From assembly GCF_905171765.1 (NCBI RefSeq), contig NC_053392.1, positions 503,856,556 to 503,920,555 on the forward strand: a stretch of 64,000 nucleotides of DNA. Reading direction: 5' to 3'. This DNA is from Bufo bufo (taxonomy: Eukaryota; Chordata; Amphibia; Anura; Bufonidae). The position numbers and the translations under genes are program-made. The notes below the pieces were generated by a model that saw nothing but the letters and a program-made list of their open reading frames with translations, searched no databases and was not told the origin of the DNA. Positions 1-9,507 of this stretch are shown piece by piece (the stretch's first letter is position 1; every line of letters starts with the position of its first letter).

Positions 1-593
1 TCTGTATTCTGGCATTGGCGAAGGCATGAAAGTCCTCAATAACTATAACCGGCGGAGATCCCTGTCAAACATGCGGAGAACCGGCCGGAAGAAAAGTGAT
101 GTGCCATGTTAATGTGACACGTATAAACCTGATCTTTAGGGAAAACCCCAGAATGGCCTGACTGCTTGGAGCAAAGGATTAGGGAAGAGCGAATAGACTT
201 CGGATGGAACATCCGAAGTCAATTCGCATAGTACTTTGTTTGAATACTGTACGAAGCAGGAGCTCCCTACAGTATTAGAATGTATTGGCTCCGATGAGCC
301 GAAGTTATTACTTCGCATAATAACTTCAGAAATCAATTTCTATTGGAAAAAAAACATTTCCCGAATTCGGGTTCGGTTCCAAGTGGTACCACTTCATCCA
401 AAGTCGATTCACTCATCCCTACAGAGGATATTACACAGTTCACTTCTGAATACTGCCCTCTGTTCACATCACTGGGTGCTATATCTGATATACCGTCTAG
501 GTCGGGGACTGCTGCCAGTACACCAGTCTATCACCAGCATACGTCACTATACAATTTCTTACTATGCTGCCAAGTGACGGTATAAATCTATGG
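1..593. other. EIF4A3 intron 1, 3' part, with old interspersed repeat
   Basis: This lies downstream of the EIF4A3 exon 1 donor on the minus strand, so it is inferred to be intron 1. No exon is visible. Positions about 190-345 hold an interspersed repeat with internal inverted segments (cgaagt/acttcg motifs near 195-225 and 300-330). I have a general recollection of this type from frog sequence but cannot name its family. Confidence 0.45.
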
Positions 594-596
594 TTA

Positions 597-1075
597 GGGT
601 ACTTTCACACTTGCGGCAGAGGATTCCGACAGGCAGTACCGTCGCCAGAACTGCCTGCCGGATCCGTCAAAACGTATGCAAACTGATGGCATTTGTCAGA
701 CGGATCAGGATCCTGATCAGTATGACAAATGCCGGATCGGTCTCTCCGGTGTCTTTCGGAAAAATGGATCCTGCATTAATTTTTTTAAACATTTTTGCTG
801 AAACACTCGGCGCCGGATCCGGCATTAATGCATTTCAATTGGGAAAAAAAGCTGGATCCAGCATTCCGGCAAGTGTTCTGGAATTTTGGCCGGAGATAAA
901 ACCGTAGCATTCTGCGGTATTATCTCCGTCCTGATCAGTCAAAAAAAACTGAACTGAAGACATCCTGAAGGGATTACTCTCTATTCAGAATGCATGGGGA
1001 TAAAACTGAAGTGTTTTTTTTCTCCGGTATTGAGCTCCTGTGACGGAAAAGAATAACGCTAGTGTGAAAGTACCC
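597..1075. mobile_element. Harbinger-like MITE, GGATCC-rich family
   Basis: Terminal inverted repeats gggtactttcacacttgcg (left) and its complement with one change (right) bound a 479-bp non-coding element. It is flanked by TTA (594-596) and TAA (1076-1078). Internal sequence is GGATCC-rich (for example near 660, 733, 766, 815 and 853), as in the family at 15058, 28830, 36711 and 54888. The 3-bp TWA flanks suggest PIF/Harbinger mobilisation, which is inference. It lies in EIF4A3 intron 1. Confidence 0.75.
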
Positions 1076-1155
1076 TAATATACAGATGGCTTATCTGCAG
1101 CAGAAGGAGGAGGACGACAAACCTGATGTGAACAGGACCTAAGATTTAGCAGTTA

Positions 1156-1494
1156 GGGGTCATGGACACGACCATAAGTATTTTGCGATCCGTGTGCATT
1201 CCATTCTGTATTTTGCAGAACAGAACAGCTGGCCTCTAAAAAAACAGTCCCTTGCCAGTCCGTTATGCAGACAATAATAGGACATGTCATTTTTTTGCGG
1301 TGCGGAACCACGGAAAGAAACACCACGGAAGCACTCCGTAGTGCTTCCGGTGTTCCGTATCTCCGACCCATTCAAGTGAATGTGGATTGCCGACCCGATA
1401 CGATTGGGCAGTGTGCATGCGGCCTATGGAACACACAATTTTGCGGATCCGCAATCTGCAGACCATAAAAACAGGCAGTCATGTGATGGAGCCC
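1156..1494. mobile_element. Harbinger-like MITE
   Basis: The left end ggggtcatggacacgac and the complement of the right end (gggctccatcacatgac) form imperfect inverted repeats. Exact TTA duplications lie at 1153-1155 and 1495-1497. The interior has the gcggatccgc palindrome and 'cacggaa' stretches shared with other MITEs here. The element ends only about 180 bp inside the intron from the EIF4A3 exon 1 donor. Confidence 0.65.
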
Positions 1495-1673
1495 TTACAG
1501 TCAGAAGAGGTAACCAATCAGGTTGCAGTTCTCATTCTTCAAACTGAGAGCTGGAATGCGATTGGTTGCTGTAGATTCCCTTTCCCCTAGTTCACCTGGG
1601 CCCCCAGCAGGGCGCCGCGGCCTCCCTTGCCCACGACACACCGGGACCAGGTGCCCAGCTGACCAGGACTCAC

Positions 1674-1863
1674 CATACGCATAGATGCCTCTGAGCAAAT
1701 CCTCCCGCAGTCCCATGGTGTCGAAGGTGGGAGTCACGTCCACTTCCTCACTCGTCTCAAACTCCACTTTCGTCATGTCTTCTTCCCTCAGCATCCGCTT
1801 ACGGCTCGACCCGCTGGTGACACCGACCACTGCTGCGGTGGCGGCTACTGCTGCACTAGCCAT
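1674..1863 (-). CDS. EIF4A3: EIF4A3 coding exon 1 (DEAD-box helicase N-terminus)
   Basis: This is the first coding exon of eukaryotic initiation factor 4A-III, the DEAD-box ATPase that clamps the exon junction complex onto spliced mRNA in the nucleus. The 190-nt exon encodes 63 codons plus one base. An Ala/Val-rich tail (residues 1-17) is followed by a basic SGSSRKR stretch. Then comes the family-diagnostic block [19 protein letters not shown] and the FDTMGL region that begins the Q-motif side of the helicase core. The start ATG (1863-1861) has G at -3 and G at +4. The exon ends in ...TATG followed by a consensus donor gtgagt (1673-1668), splitting the glycine codon as expected for a YAYG|F junction. 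The intact donor and clean frame argue against a processed pseudogene. The rest of the gene lies left of the window. The tail differs from mammalian EIF4A3 in length and composition, which is normal for this region. Confidence 0.93.
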
Positions 1864-2060
1864 TACCCCGACAGAAAGGAAACCGGACTCACGCTGAAGA
1901 AAACACGCAGAGCCACACTACAGCAGGCCGTCTCCCAGAAACCACCGCGAGCGAGAAGGCGGTTACACGGAAGACTCGTCAGGACGCAGCGTGCATCACG
2001 TCATTACGTCAGTGAACGAAATCTCGCGATACTTGTATTAGGCGGCAGAGGAAAACTTGG
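1864..2060 (-). promoter_or_regulatory. EIF4A3: EIF4A3 5' UTR and core promoter region
   Basis: This CpG-bearing stretch lies immediately upstream of the EIF4A3 ATG. Two ACGTCA half sites (1998-2003 and 2006-2011; CREB/ATF-type) sit next to TCTCGCGAT (2022-2030). The latter is close to the TCTCGCGAGA element typical of TATA-less housekeeping promoters. No TATA box is apparent. The transcription start is not determined; it is inferred to lie between about 1880 and 2040. Confidence 0.6.
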
Positions 2061-2168
2061 GTGTGTTTGGAATGATGCTGTGTGGGGGCTGCCATTTTGT
2101 TGAGGCCCTCTTTTTCTCTTCCAGAACATCATGAATAAAAACTAGTACAGGAAAATAAGTGGCTATTA

Positions 2169-2512
2169 GGGTATGTTCACAGCACGGATTTTATTTTGAA
2201 AATCCGCCTACAAAATTCAGCGCAGTTTTTATAACTCTACTTTAATACAAAACAACATTTTCAGCTTGAGGTTTTTGGTGTAGAAAACACACAAACACTG
2301 CACTAGTATGTATGGAGCTTTTTTTTTTTTAATACGTCCCATTAATTTAAAAGGGAGATTCAAAGCGAGTTCCCTCCCATGCTGCTTGTTTTTTTTCACG
2401 TTTGCTGTTTCCTATTGAAATGAATGGGAGACCGTTTCAAGATTTATTTTTAGATGATATGAGGTGGAAACGCCCCAAAATCAGCGCCAAAAAACTCAGT
2501 GTGAACTGGCCC
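2169..2512. mobile_element. Harbinger-like MITE
   Basis: Ends gggtatgttcaca and gtgtgaactggccc are imperfect inverted repeats, and exact TTA duplications lie at 2166-2168 and 2513-2515. The 344-bp interior is non-coding and A/T-rich with short 'fill-in' motifs (attgaaatgaatggga) common to many MITEs in the window. Confidence 0.7.
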
Positions 2513-2657
2513 TTACCATAAACACTAACCAGATAAGTATTTGCCAGCATCAGTGTTTTATATGAGACTTGATATTTTGATTAAAGGGGTTAGGCTTGAG
2601 CAACTTGAGCTTCAGATCAAAGATCCAAAATCAATTCGTTCAAGAACTTTCGTGTTT

Positions 2658-3116
2658 AGGGGTTGTCCGGGTTCAGAGCTGAACCCGGACATACCCAGAA
2701 TTTCACCCAGGCAGCCCCCCCCCCCCCCCCCCCCCCCCCCCCCGCCATGAGGATCGGAGCAGTTCATGCTCCGATGCTCTCCTTTGCGCTGCGCTGAATC
2801 GCGCAGGGAAAAGGCATTTTGTGACGTCACCGGCACTGATGGGCGGGCTTTAGCGCTGCCCAAGCCTGTAAAACAGCTAGGGCAGCGCTAAAGCCTGCCC
2901 ATCGGAGCCGGTGATGTCACCGAACACACTGCTGGGCAGAAGCCTCTACCCGGTAGTGTGTTGTAGTAAATAAAAGAGCCCTTGCCCTACGCGATCCTGC
3001 GCAGGACAAGGGAGAGCATTGGAGCATGAACTGCTCCGATGCTCATCTCAGGGGGGACTGCGTGGGTGAAATTATGGGTATGTCTGGGTTCAGCTCTGAA
3101 CCCGGACAACCCCTTC
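2658..3116. repeat. Long inverted-repeat element with 29-bp poly-C tract
   Basis: The two halves are inverted copies. The ends read ggggttgtccgggttcag...ctgaacccggacaacccc, each containing its own small palindrome (cagagctgaacc). Inner arms carry gcatcggagcagttcatgc and a GTGACGTCACCGGC/GCCGGTGATGTCAC pair. A run of 29 C lies at 2715-2743. The AAGGGGTTGTCC-like ends and 'ccccttcaat' right flank suggest a decayed T2-type MITE, but no TTAA duplication remains. Confidence 0.7.
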
Positions 3117-3712
3117 AATGAAAAAAGCTAAACCTAAGGATAGTCTTATTGCAAGTAATTAAAAAAAATTCACTGTGCAGTAAAAAATTGTACTAAGGCT
3201 TTGCAATGTGGTTTTTGGTAACAAAGCTTGTAGAAGTGAAGCTCATGATCTCAATGTACAAACCGCACTGGCAAAACCACATTGCAAGACTGTGGCAACT
3301 CACAGTAAGGGCGCATGCACACGGACATTTTTTGTTCTCCGTGCCCATTCCTGTTTTTTTTTTGCTGCTTATATGACGAACCATTCACTTAAATAGGGCC
3401 ACAAAAAATAGAACATGTCTTTAAAAAAATAGAACATGTCCACGGGCGTGGCCAGCACAGTGACGTCTCGTTTACAGGCTTGTAAACGACCTTTATCAGA
3501 GCAGGGAGAGAAGCTGACATCACAGGTCATGTGACCCTCAGTGAAATCTGAGAAACCAGCCACTGGAGATAAAGTGAGTGAATTGGAAAGCTGTTATATT
3601 TGCTTAGGAACATAGAAAGAACAAAAAAAAACTCGGATAACCCCTTTAAGGGTATAAATAATGTGATTTGTTATATTTGTGTACCTGACAGCATTGTGTG
3701 GACAATTAAGGG
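3117..3712. other. No gene seen; decayed MITE fragments
   Basis: Positions about 3305-3430 resemble the middle of the Harbinger-like MITEs (gcatgcacacggacat, tagaacatgtct). Positions 3440-3650 end in 'ggataacccctttaa', a T2-like end. No coding or RNA feature was recognised. Confidence 0.4.
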
Positions 3713-3716
3713 TTAA

Positions 3717-4599
3717 AGAGGTTGTGTCATCTCAGATAACGGGGCCTATCAGGGGGCCGCCTTCTGTTGATTTTTTATTTTTTTTATTTAGACACACATT
3801 ACACACAGTGCACTCAGACTTTTCTCTCTCATCTAACTGAAGACGCATGGTGAGGCCCCATTCACACGTCCGTAAGTGTTTTGCGGATCCACGGGCCCGT
3901 GGATCCGCAAAACACTGACATCAGTAATGTGCGATCCGTAATTTGCGGACACTGCATAGAATATGCCTACTTTTGTCCTCAGTTGTGGACAAGAGTAGGA
4001 CATGTTCTATTTTTTTTTTTTATACTTATTTGTTTTTCCTCTGACTTTTCTATGCTCATGGCGGTGGGAGATCTAGGATGGGTGTTTGGGCGGGAGCTCT
4101 GGAAGGGGTGGTGGGAGGCCCGATAGATATGTGGGGGCGCATAATTTTTTTTTGCTATGGGGCCCATGCATTTCTAGCTACGCCCCTGGGGCCTATCTCG
4201 TAAACGTAGCTGGCAAAGTCCTGGAGGGCGCACCGCGCATGCGCGGCTGCCCTCCACTCATTTCTTTGGGGCCGCTAAAAATAGCCAAGCGCTGGTTCAG
4301 CTATTTCCGTCAGCCCCATAGAAATGAATGGGAGCGGTGGCCGCGCAAGCATGGTGTGCTCCCATTAATTTCTATGGGGATTCTGAAAATAGCCTAGCAT
4401 GCCGCTCAGCTATTTGCGGCTGGCCAGTAGAAAGGCTTGGTGGAAGCCAGACCTGGCACCGCCGGCCACCACTTTGCCAGCGTCATGTTAGGCTTCGTTT
4501 TAGAGTTAGTTGTGGGATTAGAAGTGGTACCCGCACCTATCAGACAATGGTGGCATAGACTAGTGATATGCCCCCATTGACTGAGATGGGAATACCCCT
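3717..4599. mobile_element. T2-type (TTAA) MITE interrupted by a hAT
   Basis: Flanking TTAA occurs at 3713-3716 and 4600-4603. The ends AGAGGTTGTGTCATCTCAGA and (complement of right) AGGGGTATTCCCATCTCAG are imperfect inverted repeats. The right half carries the 'tatgcccccattg' and 'acccgcacctatcaga' blocks shared with the copy at 12200. A hAT element (3750-4188) sits inside. Confidence 0.65.
3750..4188. mobile_element. Non-autonomous hAT element nested in T2 MITE
   Basis: An 8-bp duplication gggcctat (3742-3749 and 4189-4196) flanks an element starting cagggggccgcc and ending tagctacgcccctg. Ends of the type CAGGGGCGTAGCTAGAA are common in vertebrate hAT MITEs. Inside, about 3853-4015 holds a fragment of a Harbinger-like MITE with the palindrome gatccacgggcccgtggatc. 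Confidence 0.75.
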
Positions 4600-4603
4600 T
4601 TAA

Positions 4604-5182
4604 TACTTTGGCTCAACCTGTTAGGTTGCCAGGCGATAGACTTTCTCCACCCCCTGGTTAGTTTAGTCAGAGTCGAGTAAGTCTAGCTGTGCTACAGTGA
4701 GGACCTACATGTGCAAGCTCCCCAGAGCTAGGCCCGAGCTCAGAGAACATTCATTTGTGAGACTTCTACAGCCAAGAAAGCATCTGCTACGCAAAAGTGA
4801 GAGAAATCAGGAGAAAGAGGAATCAGGTCTAGAATCTACAAGGCTGTGCACTGGAATCAGTCAGCAAAGTATTGTGCTCGTTTATGGCAGATAGACTTTG
4901 CTGCTGTGAGAGGGAACATTGTTAGCACACCCTTCCACACTTTGAGACGGTCCAGCCAACTGTATAGGAAATCTGCACCCCTCAGTCCGGGAATTTGCAG
5001 AAACATTTACCAAAAACCTCATAGCTAACCTAAAGTTCTGCATTGAGATTTTAGAAGGAGTGCTTCAACCCCCTGTTGTCCATGCACTGCTATTGGGAAT
5101 GCACTGGTATTTGCCTTGGAACTGTGCCTTGTTATTACTGGGTGAACTACAACTCCTATTCTACACTTGAGTAAAGAGAGAT
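4604..5182. other. No gene recognised
   Basis: Apparently unique or very old sequence with no convincing exon, RNA gene or repeat boundary. Short open frames here lack codon or homology support. Confidence 0.4.
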
Positions 5183-5185
5183 TTA

Positions 5186-6163
5186 GGCTACATGCACACG
5201 AGTGAAAAAAACAAACGTCTTTTACAAATAGACACACTGTCAATTTTTCATGGCCATTTTTCAACCATTTGTGCATCCACTTTCTGTCCGTCTGTCCATT
5301 TTTAATGGCCGTTTAGTATCCATTTTTCATGGCTGTTAAAAATGGCCATGAAAAATGAATGAATTTCATTGCCTGCAGTGCTTTCACTACACATAATGTC
5401 CCCCATAATGGCCCCCAGCAGTAATAATGTCCCCCACAGTGGCTCCCATCTGTAATAATGTCTCCCATATTGGCCCCCAGACATAACAATGTCCCCATAG
5501 TTGCCCCCAGCAGTAATAATGTCTCCAATAGTGGTCCCCAGCAGTAATAATGTCCCCCATAGTGGCCCCCAGCAGTAATAATGTCCCCCATAGTGGCCCC
5601 CAGCAGTGGTAATGTCTCCCACAGTGGCCCCTGCAGTAATAATGCCCCCTCATAGTGGCCCATAATGCCCCCTCATAGTGGCCCATAATGTCCCCCCATA
5701 GCGGCCCCCAGCGGTAATGTTTTGCAAAACAAAAAGTACTCACCTCATCCACTTACACATGCAGAGGCAGTCGCTCCTCTCTTGATTGAAAAGGACCTGC
5801 CGAAGGACCTGCGCACAGCACGATATGGTGCATATGGTGATGTCATCACACTGAGCCCAGATCCTTTTCAAGGAACGACTGCCTCTGCATGTGTAAGTGG
5901 ATGAGGTAAGTATTTATATTTTTTTACTCCTAAAAGGACATATTGCCGTAGTGTACCCGTATTTAACGGCCGTTAGACGGGTGCACTTCTGTCTAAGCAG
6001 CCATAAAAAATGGTCCCATTGATTTCAATGGAGTCCGTCTGGCTATGAAAACAGCCAAAAATAGGATATGTGAATGGCCCCATTAGCCTGGGATGGTTCT
6101 GAAAATGTCTGTCAAAAAAACGTCTGTCACACTGCTGTTTTTCACTGCCATGTGCATGTAGCC
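5186..6163. mobile_element. Harbinger-like MITE carrying a minisatellite
   Basis: Left end ggctacatgcacacgagtg and right end catgtgcatgtagcc are inverted repeats; TTA precedes the left end (5183-5185) while the right flank has decayed to a T run. The interior contains a 31-bp-unit tandem array (5393-5720). It also holds a hairpin (about 5752-5900) whose arms read acatgcagaggcagtcg and cgactgcctctgcatgt. Confidence 0.65.
5393..5720. repeat. Minisatellite, ~31-bp unit, about 10 copies
   Basis: Tandem, moderately diverged units of the form taatgtcccccatagtggcc followed by cccagcag. The open frames with GDIITAGGHYG-like repeats are a by-product of the array. A similar motif (cccccatagtgtcccc) makes up the array at 57585-58060 inside an unrelated hAT. 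Confidence 0.85.
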
Positions 6164-6702
6164 TTTTTTTATCAATACCAACTGACCTGGTTAGTGACTC
6201 CTCTATACACCGGCCGATGAATCCTGACTCATGGCTTGCAACGTGCCAAACACCATCAAGGGCACCCCAATTAACATCAGGCAGGAGCCCCAATACCAAG
6301 GTGTGCCCTGAGGTAAGAAAGGGAGCACCCTCCATTTACTGCATGGCCCCAGGGAGTGCCAGAGGGGAGACTGCCACTGTGAACTGCGAGTACTACTACC
6401 ACCCTCCTGGCCACAACCACTACTCACATCCTCTTCACCTCTCTCCCAGGTTGCTGCACTAGTACTGGGACCTGTGCATTCAGAGAGACAGAGAAAGAAG
6501 CAGGCAAGCGCGATCAGGAGGTCATTCTATGAAGGGTGCATCCGATGGGTTGTAAGCTAGTGCTACGCCACTGTTTAAGACTATTAGGCCCCTTGCAGAC
6601 AAGCGTTCCTCCCGCAGCGAGTCCGCATCGCAGCACCCGGCCTGACCTCCCATCGCTGCCGGGAGTCACATAGCATTATATTGATTTATGATGCTATGTA
6701 AG
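6164..6702. other. MITE remnants, no gene
   Basis: Near 6588 a 'ttaggccccttgcagacaag' end resembles a Harbinger-like terminus whose partner was not found. It was apparently cut by the next element at about 6703. Confidence 0.35.
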
Positions 6703-7360
6703 GCCTCTTTCACATGGGCAAGATTTCCGCGCGGGTGCAATGCATGGTTGATAGGAGATGATCGGGATGGGGACCCGATCATTATTATTTTCTCTTATAA
6801 CATGGTTATAAGGGAAAATAATAGAATTCTTAATACAGAATGCTTAGTAAAATAGGGCTGGAGGGGTTAAAAAAATAAAATAAAAATTTAACTCACCTCA
6901 TTCACTTGTTCGCGCAGCCTGGCTTCTCTTCTTTCTTCTTCTTTGCTGTGCAGGAGGAAAAGGACCTGTGGTGATGTCACTGCGCTCATCACATGGTCTG
7001 TCACATGATCCATCACCATGGTGATAGATGATGTGATGAGCGCAGTGATGTCATCAAAGGTCCTTTACCCAGGTCCTGAAGAAAGAAGAGAAGCCGGGCT
7101 GCGCGAACAAGTGGATTAAGGTGAGTTCAATTATTTTTAATTTTTTGTTTAACCCTTCCATCCCTATTTTACTAAACATTCTGTATTCAGAATGCTATTA
7201 TTTTCCCTTATAACTATGGTATAAAAGGGAAAATAATACAATCTACACAACACCTAACCCAAACCCGAACTTCTGTGAAGAAGTTCGGGTTTGGGTACCA
7301 AACATGCCGATTTTTCTCACGCGCGTGCAAAACGCATTAAAATGTTTTGCAGTTGCGCGA
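6703..7360. mobile_element. Truncated Harbinger-like MITE, 981-bp family
   Basis: It starts aggcctctttcacatgggc like the complete copy at 13812-14792. It shares the cccttataacatggttataaggg hairpin region (6784-6815), the pair of inverted 'tttaactcacctcattcact' / 'aagtggattaaggtgagtt' blocks, and the 'catcacatgatccatcaccatgg' centre. The right terminus is lost after the 'cgcgcgtgcaaaacgcatt' block. Confidence 0.65.
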
Positions 7361-7497
7361 GATGTTACACTTCTGGTTTTATGGGAAATAGAAAGAGGGG
7401 GGACAGGCGTAGAAATTGCTGGCCCGTCCCCTTCCCTGCCCAGATAAATAAATGACCCCCTATGTTCCTATTTTTTTGTACATGATATGGTAAATTA

Positions 7498-8160
7498 AAG
7501 GAAATCTGTCACCTTTACTATGCTGCGCTGATTGAATTCAGTGGTCAGTGGGCTGTCGCTCCTGGGATAGTAGTCAGTACTTTTACTGTACTGACAGGAA
7601 GTACACCCCAGTGCTGCGGGAGAGATAAGTCCGATGAGACTCGTCGCCCAGCCCTCCCCCACCTCCTGACCATGATTGGCAGGTTTCTTTCCTATGCCTA
7701 ATGACTGACAGTCATGGGCAGGAGAAAGGGGAGGGTGGGGATGCAACTCTAATAAGACTCATCTCCCCTCGCAGCGCTGGCGTAAACTGTGGGGTTCACA
7801 CTGTCAGTGTATTGAATACCAGACCAGAAGTAACAGCCTTAGGCATCATGCACACAAACGTATTTTGTTTCCATGTCCGTTTTTTTTTTTTTGCGGATAG
7901 GATGCGGACCCATTCATTTCAATGGGTCCGCAAAAAATGCGGACAGCACACCATGTGCTATCCGCATCTGTATGTCCGTTCCGTAGCCCCACAAAAAATA
8001 AATAGAACATATCCTATTCTTGTCCGTTTTAGGCATTGTTACAATGGATCCGCAAAAAAAAAAACGGATGGAATACGGATGGCGGACCACAAAACACATA
8101 CGGTCGTGTGCATGTAGCCTTAGCGTGGGCAACATAGTAGAGGTGACAAGGTCCCTTTCC
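7498..8160. mobile_element. T2-type MITE interrupted by a Harbinger-like MITE
   Basis: The left end follows TTAA at about 7495 and reads aggaaatctgtcacc. The right end, gaggtgacaaggtcccttt, is its imperfect inverse, with the TTAA lost. A MITE at 7842-8119 is inserted within it. The inner arms, cagtgctgcgggagagataa and ttatctcccctcgcagcgctg-like sequence, are imperfect inverted copies. Confidence 0.6.
7842..8119. mobile_element. Harbinger-like MITE, TTA duplication
   Basis: Ends ggcatcatgcacacaaacg and cggtcgtgtgcatgtagcc are inverted repeats, with exact TTA at 7839-7841 and 8120-8122. It is the same subfamily as 60282-60569: both contain tccgcatc...tatgtccgttccgt and 'acaatggatc' blocks. Confidence 0.8.
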
Positions 8161-8199
8161 TGTAAAAAAAAGCCATCATCTGTCTATGTGAAAAGAAAT

Positions 8200-8340
8200 G
8201 TAAAAACGTTATGGCTCCTGTAAAACAGAAAAAAAAAATTAAAATGAAAAAAAAAATATATATATATATTCTGGATCCTGAAAGGGCTCACAATTTAGTT
8301 TTTTATTTTTTATTTTTTTTTTATCACTGCAAATTTACAG
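8200..8340. repeat. A/T-rich low-complexity tract with (TA)n
   Basis: A- and T-runs with a short (TA) stretch at about 8256-8268. Simple sequence only. Confidence 0.8.
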
Positions 8341-8621
8341 ATGGAAATAAAACCAGGGATCCACTGCCAACCGTCCAGAAATTCCTGGACAGTCTTTTTC
8401 CAGTATCTGTGAACATTTTTTATTATTTTTTTTCTTTCTTTGAGGCTTGTGGCACTCAGAGCCCACAGTAAATGCTGGTAATGTGTTCAGTATTAGTATC
8501 TGATGTTTATAGTTCATCATAATTTGGCTGTCTGTGACTTTTTGGATAAATTGACCAGAAACAAATAAAAATTTAGGTTCGGAACCCTGACTGTAAGGTG
8601 CTTATTTAATTAAATGTTTAA

Positions 8622-9312
8622 AGGGCTTCTGTCACCCCACTAAACCCTTTTTTTTTGGGGTACTTATAATCCCTATACTGCGATATATCTATACATTATG
8701 TTATTAATCATTTCCGTTCAGTAGATAATGCAAAAAACGTACTTTTATAATATGCAAATTACCTGTCTACCAGCAAGTAGGACGGCTACTTGCTGGTAGC
8801 AGCCGCAAAAAAACGCCCCCTCCTCCTGTTGATTGACAGGGCCAGCAGCGATCTCCTCCTCCGGCTGGCTATGTCTGCATTTCAAAAATCGCGCGCCTGT
8901 CTTGATTCGGCGCAGGCGCTCTGAGAGAAGGAGGCGAGCCTCCTCAGCACTCCCTCAGTGCGCCTGCGCCGATGAGGTCTTCTCTTTCGGTGAGCCTCCT
9001 TCTCTCAGAGCGCCTGCGCCGAATCAAGACAGGCGCGCGATTTTTGAAATGCAGACATAGCCAGCCGGAGGAGGAGATCGCTGCTGGCCCTGTCAATCAA
9101 CAGGAGGAGGGGGCGTTTTTTTTTGCGGCTGCTACCAGCAAGTAGCCGTCCTACTTGCTGGTAGACAGGTAATTTGCATATTATAAAAGTACGTTTTTTG
9201 CATTATCTACTGAACGAAAATGATTAATAACATAATGTATAGATATATCGCAGTATAGGGATTATAAGTACCCCAAAAAAAAAAATTTGTTTAGTGGGGT
9301 GACAGAAGCCCT
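8622..9312. mobile_element. T2-type MITE forming a 691-bp near-perfect hairpin
   Basis: TTAA at 8618-8621 and 9313-9316 flanks an element whose left arm (8622 to about 8950) is almost exactly repeated in inverse orientation in the right arm (about 8985 to 9312). The ends read aagggcttctgtcacccc. The arms differ at only a few sites (for example the T-run near 8648 versus the A-run near 9285). The spacer of a few tens of bases is GC-rich. There is no coding capacity. The small arm divergence suggests a recent insertion or hairpin gene conversion. Confidence 0.9.
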
Positions 9313-9346
9313 TTAACAATCACAATAAACGGAATACGAATACGGC

Positions 9347-9507
9347 AGAGTTCACACTTCAGTTATTTGATCAGTTATTTCCATCAGTTATTTTGAGCCA
9401 AAACCAGTAGTGAAGCCTCCTCAGATCAGGTCTAATGTAAAGATCTGCACCTATTCAGTGGTTTTTGACCCGCACCTGGTTTTGGCTCACAATAACTGAT
9501 GGAAATA
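9347..9507. mobile_element. Palindromic MITE, second family (empty site)
   Basis: It begins agttcacacttcagttattt and has inverse arms 'ttatttccatcagttattt' and 'aataactgatggaaataac' (9375-9394 versus 9491-9509). The same family occurs at 31503-31968, where another MITE interrupts it. The outermost right end is missing here, replaced by a different repeat starting agagatgaacgaatttcat at about 9510. Confidence 0.65.

Noticed and set aside
1501..1673. Extension of the EIF4A3 frame past the glycine codon
   Set aside because: The sequence after the gtgagt donor does not resemble the helicase core; it is intron read-through.
5302..5752. Overlapping minus-strand frames with GDIITAG-type repeats
   Set aside because: By-product of the 31-bp tandem array in a MITE.
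8211..8471. 86-residue Phe/Lys-rich frame
   Set aside because: A/T-rich low-complexity DNA translated by chance.
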